Notes: generated by a model not told the origin, from the sequence alone. A stretch of DNA of 47,572 bases from Wenyingzhuangia aestuarii (GCF_011927765.1 NZ_JAATJG010000018.1:1-47572), one strand, 5' to 3'. Numbered from the stretch's first letter, positions 17,825-25,942 are shown. Translations and numbers: made by a program.

Positions 17825-17831
17825 ATATTTG
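17824..17831 (+). promoter_or_regulatory. Probable -7 box of the leuAB promoter
   Basis: TATATTTG is an exact TAnnTTTG match directly after the duplicated terminator. Transcription would start near 17836, giving an 85-nt leader. A TTG at 17807-17809 lies only 14 nt upstream, closer than ideal. Confidence 0.55.
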
Positions 17832-17920
17832 CATTCTGTATTTTTTAGGAGGTGTTTGGTTTAAAATGATTGTAAATCAGTAATTAAAATTTTCCTTTCC
17901 TAAAAATTAGCTTCAATATT

Positions 17921-19438
17921 ATGAGCCAAAAGAAAATAGAAATAATGGATACAACACTCCGTGATGGTGAACAAACCTCTGGAGTGTCATTTGCAGCCAA
18001 CGAAAAACTAACCATTGCCCAATTGTTGTTGGACGAATTAAAAGTAGATCGTATAGAAATTGCTTCGGCACGTGTTTCTAAAGGTGAGTTTAATGCTGTA
18101 AAAAAAATTACAGAATGGGCTAGTCAAAATGGTCACATAGATAAAATTGAAGTTTTAACTTTTGTAGACAAAGGAACTTCTATTGAGTGGATGAAAGAGG
18201 CTGGAGCCAAAGTTCAAAACTTGTTAACAAAAGGTTCTATGAATCATTTAGAACATCAGTTAAGAAAAACTCCAGAACAACATTTTTCTGAAATTTCTGC
18301 TTCTGTAAAAGAAGCAAAAGAAAATGGTATTGAAACCAATGTGTATATGGAAGATTGGTCTAATGGAATGCGTAATTCTAGAGACTATGTTTATCAATAT
18401 TTAGATTTTATTGCTACTCAAGGAGTCAAAAGAATTATGTTGCCAGATACCTTGGGAATTTTAACTCCTCAAGAATCTTTTGAATACATTAAAGAAATAA
18501 AAGATAAATACCCAACATTACATTTAGATTTTCACTGTCATAACGATTATGATTTAAGTGTAGCAAATGCAATGGAAGCTATTAAAGGTGGTGCTGATGG
18601 TTTGCATTTAACTTTAAATGGTATGGGAGAACGTGCAGGAAATGCTCCTTTAGCAAGTGTAGTTGCGGTGGTAAATGATTTTATGCCCGATTATTTAGTA
18701 GAGGTAAATGAAAAAGCATTGTACAAAGTAAGTAAAATGGTAGAAGCCTTTTCGGGATTTAAAATTCCAGAAAGCAAACCTATTGTTGGAGAAAATGTCT
18801 TTACACAAACAGCAGGAATTCATGCTGATGGTGACAACAAAAAGAACTTGTATTTTAATGATTTGTTACCTAAACGTTTTGGACGTAAGCGTAAATATGC
18901 GTTAGGAAAAACATCAGGAAAAGCAAATATTCAGAAAAATTTACAAGATTTAGGGTTAAACTTAAATGATGAAGAATTAAAGCTAGTAACTCAAAGAGTA
19001 ATTGAATTAGGAGATAAAAAGGAGTTGGTTACACAAAACGATTTACCCTACATTATTTCTGATGTATTAAACTCTAATACAATTGCAGAAAAAGTAAAGG
19101 TAGAATCTTATGTGTTAACACACGCAAAAGGTTTAAAACCATCTACAACAGTAGCTGTTTCTTTTGAGGGTGAAACTATTGAAGAGAGTGCTAGTGGAGA
19201 TGGTCAATACGATGCATTTATCAAAGCATTACGTAAAATTTATGACAAAAAAGGATTAGTTTTGCCAACGCTTACAGATTATGCTGTACGTATTCCTCCA
19301 GGCTCTAATTCTGATGCACTGTGTGAAACAGTAATTACTTGGAGTTTAAAAGGAAAAGAATACAAAACACGTGGTTTAGATTCAGATCAAACAGTATCTG
19401 CAATTATGGCTACCGAAAAAATGTTGAACATTATATAA
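17921..19438 (+). CDS. leuA: 2-isopropylmalate synthase / citramalate synthase family protein
   Basis: A 505-residue DRE-TIM metallolyase with a C-terminal LeuA allosteric domain. The opening DTTLRDGEQTSGVSF carries the DRE metal/catalytic motif; HCHNDYDLSVANA is the HxH metal-binding block, and NGMGERAGNAPL follows. The C-terminal part, from about residue 380, is the leucine/isoleucine-binding regulatory domain. Position between leuD and leuB favours 2-isopropylmalate synthase, but this subfamily (TSGVSF, ASARVSKGE) is close to citramalate synthases, which make isoleucine precursors. The acceptor specificity cannot be settled by eye. leuB follows 40 nt downstream across a small hairpin. Confidence 0.85.
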   Translation: MSQKKIEIMDTTLRDGEQTSGVSFAANEKLTIAQLLLDELKVDRIEIASARVSKGEFNAVKKITEWASQNGHIDKIEVLTFVDKGTSIEWMKEAGAKVQNLLTKGSMNHLEHQLRKTPEQHFSEISASVKEAKENGIETNVYMEDWSNGMRNSRDYVYQYLDFIATQGVKRIMLPDTLGILTPQESFEYIKEIKDKYPTLHLDFHCHNDYDLSVANAMEAIKGGADGLHLTLNGMGERAGNAPLASVVAVVNDFMPDYLVEVNEKALYKVSKMVEAFSGFKIPESKPIVGENVFTQTAGIHADGDNKKNLYFNDLLPKRFGRKRKYALGKTSGKANIQKNLQDLGLNLNDEELKLVTQRVIELGDKKELVTQNDLPYIISDVLNSNTIAEKVKVESYVLTHAKGLKPSTTVAVSFEGETIEESASGDGQYDAFIKALRKIYDKKGLVLPTLTDYAVRIPPGSNSDALCETVITWSLKGKEYKTRGLDSDQTVSAIMATEKMLNII

Positions 19439-19478
19439 TCAAATGTCATGTATAGCATGACGACATAAATATTACAAG

Positions 19479-20534
19479 ATGAAATTAAACATTGCATTAT
19501 TAGCTGGTGACGGAATTGGACCAGAGGTAATTGATCAGGCTGTAAAAGTTTCTGATGCAATTGCTGCAAAATTTGGACATGAATTAACTTGGAAGCCTGC
19601 TTTAACAGGAGCTGCTGCTATTGATGCAGTTGGAGAACCTTACCCAGACGAAACTCACGAGATTTGTAAATCTTCTGATGCTGTTTTATTTGGAGCTATT
19701 GGTCACCCAAAGTATGATAATGATCCTACTGCAACAGTTCGTCCAGAGCAAGGTTTATTAAAAATGCGTAAAGCATTAGGGTTGTTTGCAAATGTACGTC
19801 CTACTTTTACTTTTCCATCTTTATTAGATAAATCTCCATTAAAAAGAGAGCGTATTGAAGGTACTGATTTAGTTTTCTTAAGAGAATTAACAGGAGGTAT
19901 TTACTTTGGTGAAAAAGGAAGAAGAGATGGTGGAGACACTGCTTTTGATAACTGTGTTTACACAAAAGAAGAGGTAACTCGTTTGGCTAAAAAAGGTTTT
20001 GAATTAGCAATGACTCGTTCTAAAAAATTATGTTGTGTAGATAAAGCCAATGTATTAGAAACGTCTCGTTTGTGGAGAGAAACTGTACAAGCAATGGAAA
20101 AAGATTACCCAGAAGTAGAGGTGGCTTATGAATTTGTAGATGCTGTAGCTATGCGTTTGGTACAATGGCCTAACTCTTATGATGTATTAATTACTGAAAA
20201 CTTATTTGGAGATATTTTAACAGATGAAGCTTCTGTAATTTCTGGATCTATGGGATTAATGCCATCTGCATCTATGGGATCTGATATTGCTTTATTTGAG
20301 CCTATTCATGGTTCTTACCCACAAGCAACAGGGTTAAATATTGCAAACCCAATGGCAACAGTATTATCTGCTGCTATGATGTTTGAGAGCTTTGGATTAC
20401 AAGAAGAAGGAGCTGCAATTAGAGCCTCTGTAAACAAAGCTTTAGCTGAAGGTGTTGTTACTGAAGACTTAGCTGATGGAGGTAAATCTTATGGAACTAA
20501 AGAAGTTGGAGACTGGTTAGCTGCTAATATCTAA
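19479..20534 (+). CDS. leuB: 3-isopropylmalate dehydrogenase
   Basis: A 351-residue NAD-dependent oxidative decarboxylase of the leucine pathway. Family features are LLAGDGIGPEV at the start, the ELTGGIYFG phosphorylation-loop-like segment, the DKANVLETSRLWR block, the metal-binding region ENLFGDILTDEAS, and the NAD-binding HGSYPQATGLNIANP. The length is normal. It follows leuA with a 40-nt gap holding the inverted repeat GTCATG/CATGAC (19445-19461) without a T-run, so read-through from leuA is expected. Confidence 0.97.
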   Translation: MKLNIALLAGDGIGPEVIDQAVKVSDAIAAKFGHELTWKPALTGAAAIDAVGEPYPDETHEICKSSDAVLFGAIGHPKYDNDPTATVRPEQGLLKMRKALGLFANVRPTFTFPSLLDKSPLKRERIEGTDLVFLRELTGGIYFGEKGRRDGGDTAFDNCVYTKEEVTRLAKKGFELAMTRSKKLCCVDKANVLETSRLWRETVQAMEKDYPEVEVAYEFVDAVAMRLVQWPNSYDVLITENLFGDILTDEASVISGSMGLMPSASMGSDIALFEPIHGSYPQATGLNIANPMATVLSAAMMFESFGLQEEGAAIRASVNKALAEGVVTEDLADGGKSYGTKEVGDWLAANI

Positions 20535-20554
20535 TTTTAATCATAATTTTTTTT

Positions 20555-20587
20555 AAAAGCCATCTATTTATTAGATGGCTTTTTTTT
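20555..20587 (+). terminator. Terminator of leuAB
   Basis: A 12-bp perfect stem, AAAAGCCATCTA with TAGATGGCTTTT, with a 5-nt loop and extended T-run. It lies 20 nt after the leuB stop. Confidence 0.9.
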
Positions 20588-20595
20588 GTTGATAA

Positions 20596-20610
20596 ACATT
20601 TGTCAAATGT
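20596..20610. promoter_or_regulatory. 15-bp palindrome, possible operator
   Basis: ACATTTG-T-CAAATGT is perfectly symmetric. It lies 68 nt before the ATG of the secreted protein gene and after the leuB terminator, so it would belong to that gene's control region. No -7 box of good quality was found between it and the ATG. Confidence 0.4.
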
Positions 20611-20677
20611 CAATTTTGTGTTAAATTATTCTTTTTTGTTGTGTTATTTTTATGGATAACTCAATAAAAAACTAATT

Positions 20678-21457
20678 ATGATTAAAACATTACTAAAAAA
20701 AGCGGTTTTTTCTGCATTATTGCTATCTTCTGTTGTGGGGTTTTCTCAAGAACCTGTTGTTACAATAACAAGTGTAACTAGTCCTGCTAACATAACAAGA
20801 GGGCAGTCTTGTACTTTTGTTGTAGGATATACTACAGATAAGCCAACTACGGATCCAGATATAACAACTACATTTTCTTTTTACCTAAGAAATGGAAATA
20901 ATAATATTGTAGGTGGTTTTCCTAGTGTTACAATTCCTCATACAAACGGTGTAGAGCAAACAATAGATGTTACTTTTACTTGGCCTACAGAGATTGCTGC
21001 AGATGATTTAGCCACAAACGGAGGTAATGGTCATCAAATTAGAAGTTCATCTAATTTAGCCAGTGGTTTATTTTACGAACTTAGATTTTTTAACTCTGGG
21101 GATAAAACAGATTTTGATTGGCAAACTGATAAAAGTTTAATTTACGGAGGAGATACTGCGAATATTGTACCTAATGGAGATATTAATAAAGACGGTTTTA
21201 TCGGTTTAAAAGTTAATGATATTGTAATCGTTGGAGATGATACTTTAAGTACAGCAGGAATTAAAGGTAAATCTACTGGAGTAAGAGTTTCGGGAGCTTC
21301 TTTATTAGTTACAGATGCTGCAAACTACCAAATATTAAGTATTGCAGGAGCAGTTGTAGCTCAAGGTTCTGCCAGTAACAGTATTGATATTTCTGGATTA
21401 GCTTCTGGAATCTATATTTATAAATCAATTAAAGGAAATGCTAAGTTTGTTAAATAA
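20678..21457 (+). CDS. Secreted protein with T9SS-like C-terminal domain, function unknown
   Basis: A 259-residue exported protein. The signal peptide (basic MIKTLLKK, hydrophobic ALLLSSVVGF) ends at SQ. The middle is a beta-rich domain beginning VTITSVTSPANITRGQSC, like small bacterial Ig-like folds. The last roughly 60 residues resemble a type A T9SS sorting domain (NYQILSIAGAVVAQGS, then SIDISGLASGIYIYK ending KFVK). No enzyme motif is seen. It appears monocistronic between two strong terminators. Cell surface or secreted location is inferred from the C-terminal domain. Confidence 0.78.
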   Translation: MIKTLLKKAVFSALLLSSVVGFSQEPVVTITSVTSPANITRGQSCTFVVGYTTDKPTTDPDITTTFSFYLRNGNNNIVGGFPSVTIPHTNGVEQTIDVTFTWPTEIAADDLATNGGNGHQIRSSSNLASGLFYELRFFNSGDKTDFDWQTDKSLIYGGDTANIVPNGDINKDGFIGLKVNDIVIVGDDTLSTAGIKGKSTGVRVSGASLLVTDAANYQILSIAGAVVAQGSASNSIDISGLASGIYIYKSIKGNAKFVK

Positions 21458-21480
21458 AATAAGTGTTTTCTAATTCATAA

Positions 21481-21510
21481 AAAAGGTCTGTAAATATTTA
21501 CAGACCTTTT
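21481..21510. terminator. Bidirectional terminator containing a stop codon
   Basis: A 14-bp perfect stem, AAAAGGTCTGTAAA with TTTACAGACCTTTT, loop TA by maximal pairing, with A/T runs on both sides. It ends the secreted protein gene and also carries the TAA stop of the convergent 360-residue gene at 21498-21500. Confidence 0.9.
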
Positions 21511-22580
21511 TTTTGTTTTAAAATCTCGTACTCTAATAGTAGAGTAACCGTATACCCATCGCATTTAGTTCTTAAGCCTAAGAGCTTAACTAATTTATAT
21601 TTTTGAAGTTTCCTAGCCCATAATTTTGGAATCATTAACGGAATAGAGGTGTAGAAATAATCTGTTGTTTTTAAAACATCATCTAGTTGATAGTTAAGTT
21701 TTGTTTTAGGTTTTATGCCCAAGTTTAACAAAGAAATGTGATAAAAAAGCTGATTGATAAAAGATTGTGGTTGTGTTAGTAGTGTTTTTATATCATCAAT
21801 TAATAAATGTCTTAAAATAACAAGTTCGTTGTTTTTAAAAGGTTGTTTTATCAATCTACTTAAGTGATAACAAATTTGTGCTGTAGTTGGGTAACAAGGA
21901 GATATTAAATACGGATAATTTATATAATCTCTAGAGGCCACAGCTCTTAGCAAATAGGTAATAGAATCTTTGTCTTGTTTAATTTTGGGTAATTTATTTC
22001 TAAAAGACCATAATAAAATGTTACACAAAACACAAGCATCTGTTTCTATAGGCATATTTTTTCCAAAATATACATTGTAGGTTTTTAACTCTCCGTAATT
22101 TATTCTTTTATGAAAATTCCATTTAAGTGTACCGTTAGCATGTTTTACTAACTTTTCTTTAAGCCAATCGTGTTTGTGTTTTTTGTGATCTGTTAAATAT
22201 ACATACACGGTGTCATCAGAATCATCGGCCAATTTAAAAAAGTTGTAATGTCTCATTATTTTCCCGTTTGGAAAAAAATCCATAGGGTTGGTTTTAAAAA
22301 AATTATAGGTTTTTTTTCCTTTAAAGTTTTTAAAACTAGGATAACATTTAAGTGTTTTTTTTATGATTTCTTTGGCAATCAGTTGGTCTGCTTCAGATAA
22401 TTCATCAAAATATTCTTGTAGTGTAAAAGCAATAGCTGTAGAGAAAAACACATTTTCATCTTCCCTAGAATATGGTGCTAAACTATGTAAGCGTTGGGAA
22501 GCAAATATCCCTTTTAAATAACCATTAGCGTGGCTATTTATTTGTTGTTGCTTTAATTTTAATAATAGAGTTGATATCAA
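21498..22580 (-). CDS. Conserved protein of unknown function (possible alpha-helical toroid)
   Basis: A 360-residue, Lys/Leu/Tyr-rich, mostly helical protein without signal peptide or clear membrane helices. It contains repeated segments of the form A-x-x-x-L/S-x-x-D/T-x-Y, and the phrase ETDACVLCNILLW that recalls alpha/alpha toroid enzymes of the terpene cyclase and prenyltransferase type. This is a hunch only: no DxDD or QW motif is present. The start is a TTG at 22580; an in-frame stop just upstream leaves no ATG. It lies 27 nt after the EEP-family gene and is probably co-transcribed with it. Confidence 0.65.
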   Translation of the reverse strand: MISTLLLKLKQQQINSHANGYLKGIFASQRLHSLAPYSREDENVFFSTAIAFTLQEYFDELSEADQLIAKEIIKKTLKCYPSFKNFKGKKTYNFFKTNPMDFFPNGKIMRHYNFFKLADDSDDTVYVYLTDHKKHKHDWLKEKLVKHANGTLKWNFHKRINYGELKTYNVYFGKNMPIETDACVLCNILLWSFRNKLPKIKQDKDSITYLLRAVASRDYINYPYLISPCYPTTAQICYHLSRLIKQPFKNNELVILRHLLIDDIKTLLTQPQSFINQLFYHISLLNLGIKPKTKLNYQLDDVLKTTDYFYTSIPLMIPKLWARKLQKYKLVKLLGLRTKCDGYTVTLLLEYEILKQKKGL

Positions 22581-22607
22581 ACACTTACAGTTTGTACTAA
22601 ATGTACG

Positions 22608-23600
22608 TTATTTTTTAAAAATAGCATATACCGGAAAATGATCGCTAAAACCACCTCGGTAAAATTTACCAATGTAAGTTCGTAAAGGTTCGCCTTTTCC
22701 TCGTCCTGTCCAGTCTGTTAAAAACTCTTTGTTGTAAATTTCAGATTTTACAAATTGAGTTTGTTCAGCTTGTGTATAAGCTTTGCTGTGTAATATTTGA
22801 TCAAATAAATGCCAAACACCATTATGAACTAAACTTCCTTTTTGTAGTTGATGAAGCTTGTTCATAGGATTAATAATAGAATCTGAAACAAGGTATTTAT
22901 GAATGCTTTCTGAGCTAGGATCATCGTTAAAATCTCCCATTATTAAAATGTTTGCATCAGGGTCTTGTTTTAAAATTTCATCTGTTCTTTGTGATAAAAT
23001 TTTAGCTAGGGCAATTCTTTTTAAGTGTGTTTTGTCTACCCCTTTTCTACGAGATGGCCAGTGGTTAACAAATACATGTGTAAGTTCTCCGTAAAGATTT
23101 CCTTTTACATATAAAATATCTCTTGTTTCATCTTTTACTCCGTTAGGTTCAAAAACCTCAATAGGAATGGCTTCAGAATCAATAAGTTCAAAAAAATCTT
23201 TGTGATATAGTAAAGCAACATCAATTCCACGTTCATCAGGAGATTCGTAATGCACACAATCGTAATTTAAATAACGAAGTGTTTCACTATGAATAATATC
23301 TAAAGCAACTTGTTTGGTTTCTACTTCTGCCAATCCAATTAGTACGGGAGGAAAAACACAATCATCCGTTCCTATCTTAGAAATTACTTTGGCAATTTTA
23401 TTAATCTTATGTTGATATCTGTAATGTCCCCATTTTTTTCTACCACTAGGTGTGTAATCACTATCTAAAGTATGGGTATCATCCTTATAATCAAATAAGT
23501 TTTCGGTATTGTAAAAAGCTATTGAAAATAAGTTGTCTTCTGCCACTTTTGGATTTTTTTTGGATGCGTAAAGATATCTTTTATTAATGATATTCTTCAA
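22608..23600 (-). CDS. Endonuclease/exonuclease/phosphatase (EEP) family hydrolase
   Basis: A 330-residue protein with the DNase I-like EEP fold. Visible blocks are FYNTENLFD (metal Asn), GLAEVET (catalytic Glu), VNHWPSRR (His), MGDFNDDPSS (Asp/Asn pair) and terminal SDHFPVYA (Asp/His). There is no signal peptide, so it is probably cytoplasmic. The substrate could be nucleic acid, phosphoinositide-like or another phosphoester. The start is uncertain: the listed TTG lies in a CTTTCTTTG segment resembling a promoter -7 box, and a downstream GTG (position 23546, starting VAEDNLFSIAFYN) is a reasonable alternative. It is divergent from hflX. Confidence 0.87.
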   Translation of the reverse strand: MKNIINKRYLYASKKNPKVAEDNLFSIAFYNTENLFDYKDDTHTLDSDYTPSGRKKWGHYRYQHKINKIAKVISKIGTDDCVFPPVLIGLAEVETKQVALDIIHSETLRYLNYDCVHYESPDERGIDVALLYHKDFFELIDSEAIPIEVFEPNGVKDETRDILYVKGNLYGELTHVFVNHWPSRRKGVDKTHLKRIALAKILSQRTDEILKQDPDANILIMGDFNDDPSSESIHKYLVSDSIINPMNKLHQLQKGSLVHNGVWHLFDQILHSKAYTQAEQTQFVKSEIYNKEFLTDWTGRGKGEPLRTYIGKFYRGGFSDHFPVYAIFKK

Positions 23601-23658
23601 AGAAAGATTGATGAATATCTATATAAAAATCCAATATTATCAACACCAACAGATAGTA

Positions 23659-23686
23659 TTGATAATGGGGGAATTATGTACATTTG
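23659..23686 (+). promoter_or_regulatory. hflX promoter directly abutting the start codon
   Basis: TTG (23659-23661), 17 nt, then TACATTTG (23679-23686) matches the Bacteroidota consensus exactly. The G of the -7 box is only 4 nt before the ATG at 23691, so the predicted transcript begins at or within a base or two of that codon. Confidence 0.7.
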
Positions 23687-23690
23687 TAAC

Positions 23691-24914
23691 ATGATAGAAG
23701 AAAAGAAAGTAACCTCGGAAAAAACAGTATTGGTGGGTGTAATTACACAGCATCAAGATGAGGATAAATCTACAGAGTACTTAGATGAACTTGAGTTCTT
23801 GGTAACCACTGCTGGTGGTGTATCTGTAAAACGATTTGTTCAAAAATTAGACAAGCCGCATCCTAAAACATTTATAGGAACAGGTAAGTTAGAAGATGTT
23901 AAGGCTTATATAGATGCGCATGATATTGGTACCGTTATTTTTGATGACGAACTATCTCCTGCCCAGTCGCGAAATATTGAGAAAATTTTAGATATTAAAA
24001 TTTTAGATAGAACCACATTAATCTTAGATATTTTTGCGCAACGTGCAGAAACTAGTTATGCGCGTACGCAAGTAGCTTTGGCACAGTGTGAGTATATGTT
24101 GCCAAGATTAACCAAGCTTTGGACTCACTTAGATAAGCAAAAAGGGGGTATTGGTATGCGTGGTCCTGGAGAAACAGAAATTGAAACAGATAGACGTATT
24201 GTACGTGATCAAATAGCTTTGTTAAAAAAGAAATTACAAACTATAGATAGACAAATGGCTATCCAAAGAAAGAACCGTGGTAAAATGGTTCGTGTTGCTT
24301 TGGTTGGTTATACCAACGTTGGTAAGTCTACGCTAATGAATGTAATTAGTAAAAGTGAAGTGTTTGCTGAAGATAAGTTGTTTGCAACTTTAGATACTAC
24401 GGTTAGAAAAGTGGTCATTAAAAACGTTCCTTTTTTAATGACAGATACCGTTGGATTTATTAGAAAATTGCCTACACAGTTGGTAGAATCTTTTAAATCT
24501 ACCTTAGATGAGGTGCGTGAAGCTGATTTGTTATTACACGTAGTAGATGTTTCTCATCCTACGTTTGAAGATCATATTAATTCTGTAAACATTATTTTAA
24601 AAGAAATAGAAAGTGCAGACAAACCAACATTAATGGTTTTTAATAAGATTGATAACTATGTGCATGAAGAAATTGAGGAAGATGATTTAGTTACCGAAAA
24701 AACAGAAAGACATTATACGCTAGAAGAATTAAAAAGTTCTTGGATGTCTAAGTTAGAAGAAGATTCTGTTTTTATCTCTGCCATTAATAAAGAAAACATG
24801 GAGGAGTTTAAAGAAACTGTTTTTGAGAAGGTAAAAGAAATTCACGCAAAACGTTTTCCATATAACAACTACTTGTATTCTGAATACGATGAAGATGGAA
24901 ATCAATTAAAATAA
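23691..24914 (+). CDS. hflX: Ribosome-associated GTPase HflX
   Basis: A 407-residue GTPase that binds the 50S subunit and splits stalled or stress-paused ribosomes. The N-terminal HflX domain shows DELSPAQSRNIEK; the glycine-rich linker is KGGIGMRGPGETEIETDRR. The G domain has the P-loop GYTNVGKST (residues 206-214), DTVGFIRKLP (G3) and NKID (G4). I chose the ATG at 23691. The in-frame ATG at 23676 overlaps the promoter -7 box and cannot be in the main transcript. The YhcH-family gene starts 6 nt after its stop. Confidence 0.94.
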   Translation: MIEEKKVTSEKTVLVGVITQHQDEDKSTEYLDELEFLVTTAGGVSVKRFVQKLDKPHPKTFIGTGKLEDVKAYIDAHDIGTVIFDDELSPAQSRNIEKILDIKILDRTTLILDIFAQRAETSYARTQVALAQCEYMLPRLTKLWTHLDKQKGGIGMRGPGETEIETDRRIVRDQIALLKKKLQTIDRQMAIQRKNRGKMVRVALVGYTNVGKSTLMNVISKSEVFAEDKLFATLDTTVRKVVIKNVPFLMTDTVGFIRKLPTQLVESFKSTLDEVREADLLLHVVDVSHPTFEDHINSVNIILKEIESADKPTLMVFNKIDNYVHEEIEEDDLVTEKTERHYTLEELKSSWMSKLEEDSVFISAINKENMEEFKETVFEKVKEIHAKRFPYNNYLYSEYDEDGNQLK

Positions 24915-24920
24915 ATACAA

Positions 24921-25370
24921 ATGATTTTAGATACACTAGAAAATGCTAATATATACAAAGCCTTAAGTAAGCGATTAGCATTAGGTTTTGACTATATTTC
25001 TAATACAGATTTTTCTGCTTTAGAAATGGGAGTTTATAAAATTGATGGAGATGATGTGTTTGCAATTTTACAGACATACGATACTAAGGAAGAGGTTGAT
25101 TGTAGATTAGAATCTCATCAAAAGTATATAGATATTCAGTACCTAGTTTCTGGAGAAGAATATGTGGGAGTTACTCCTTTAAACAATCAAGAAATAACAG
25201 AAGATTTGTTACAAGACAAAGATGTTGTTTTTTACAAAGGACAGGCAGAAAATATAAAATTATCAGCAGGTAGCTTTATGGTTTTTTATCCAACAGATGT
25301 GCATGCTCCTGGTATTAAAATAAACCAATCTTCTAAGGTAATTAAAGTAGTAGTAAAGGTTGCTGTTTGA
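24921..25370 (+). CDS. YhcH/YjgK/YiaL family protein
   Basis: A 149-residue cupin-like protein of the YhcH/YjgK/YiaL family, often linked to sialic acid or uronate metabolism (YhcH in nan operons). Diagnostic blocks are ESHQKYIDIQYLVSGEEYVGV (metal-binding His and Glu/Asp) and FYPTDVHAPGI (second His). The length is typical. Here it sits with hflX, 6 nt downstream, with no sugar catabolic genes near, so the substrate is not indicated by context. Confidence 0.9.
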   Translation: MILDTLENANIYKALSKRLALGFDYISNTDFSALEMGVYKIDGDDVFAILQTYDTKEEVDCRLESHQKYIDIQYLVSGEEYVGVTPLNNQEITEDLLQDKDVVFYKGQAENIKLSAGSFMVFYPTDVHAPGIKINQSSKVIKVVVKVAV

Positions 25371-25389
25371 TGAAATCTTAGTTGTCTAT

Positions 25390-25435
25390 TAAAATAAAAA
25401 ATCCCGAACTTTTTAGTTCGGGATTTTTTATTTTA
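25390..25435. terminator. Bidirectional terminator, 21-bp stem
   Basis: The arms at 25390-25410 and 25415-25435 are perfectly complementary (core AATCCCGAACT with AGTTCGGGATT), with loop TTTT. It ends the hflX-yhcH transcript and, on the other strand, the DUF3124 lipoprotein gene, whose TAA stop is inside the right arm. Confidence 0.93.
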
Positions 25436-25942
25436 ATGAATTTTAACACCTTGTGTGGTAAAAGATAAACCTTGTTGTCCGGAAGTAGAAATCATTACGG
25501 CTTCAAACAGAGGTTCGTTACGGTTAGGTTTTATCATCCAATCAAAAACAAAATTACCACCAGTACCTCCTTCTTTGTCTGTTTCGTCAATTACAATTTC
25601 TACAGTTTCCATGGGAATTAAATAAATAGGTTTCTTAAAATAAGATCTAATTAATTTTCCGTGAGTGTCGTAATAACTAGCGTTGTTTAAGTAAATAGTG
25701 TCTTTTCTATCGGTATTTCTAATACTTATGGTAGCAGTTAGTCCGTGTTTTTTATGCTCTGTGTAACTATAAATTTGTGAATAAACAGATAGGTGACTAG
25801 CTCCACTAACTAAATTGTTGTTTGGTTTTATGGTTGCTGTTCTTTTGTTCCAATTAATTGGATTTACAGAACTTAGTTCTTGCTCTTCTTTACAAGCAGA
25901 TAAGATTAGTAAAGAGAAAATAATTATAAATATGTTTTTCAT
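25433..25942 (-). CDS. DUF3124 family lipoprotein
   Basis: A 169-residue lipoprotein. The signal peptide MKNIFIIIFSLLILSAC places the lipid-modified cysteine at residue 17. The body matches DUF3124: SGASHLSVYSQIYSYTEHKKHGLTATISIRN near residues 47-77, YLNNASYYD, and a C-terminal GNFVFDWMI segment. DUF3124 proteins form a small beta-sandwich of unknown role. It is a single gene between two hairpin terminators, anchored in the outer or inner membrane periplasmic face. No partner is indicated. Confidence 0.85.
   Translation of the reverse strand: MKNIFIIIFSLLILSACKEEQELSSVNPINWNKRTATIKPNNNLVSGASHLSVYSQIYSYTEHKKHGLTATISIRNTDRKDTIYLNNASYYDTHGKLIRSYFKKPIYLIPMETVEIVIDETDKEGGTGGNFVFDWMIKPNRNEPLFEAVMISTSGQQGLSFTTQGVKIH

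Larger units (their letters stand above)
17480..17920. other. 441-nt intergenic region between lipoprotein gene and leuA
   Basis: AT-rich. It should hold the lipoprotein gene's promoter, but no exact TAnnTTTG box is seen on the minus strand; the closest is TATCTTTT near 17580. A 24-codon open frame with no recognisable similarity lies at 17708-17782. A hairpin, a promoter box and a structured leader for leuA fill the right end and are listed separately. Confidence 0.6.
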
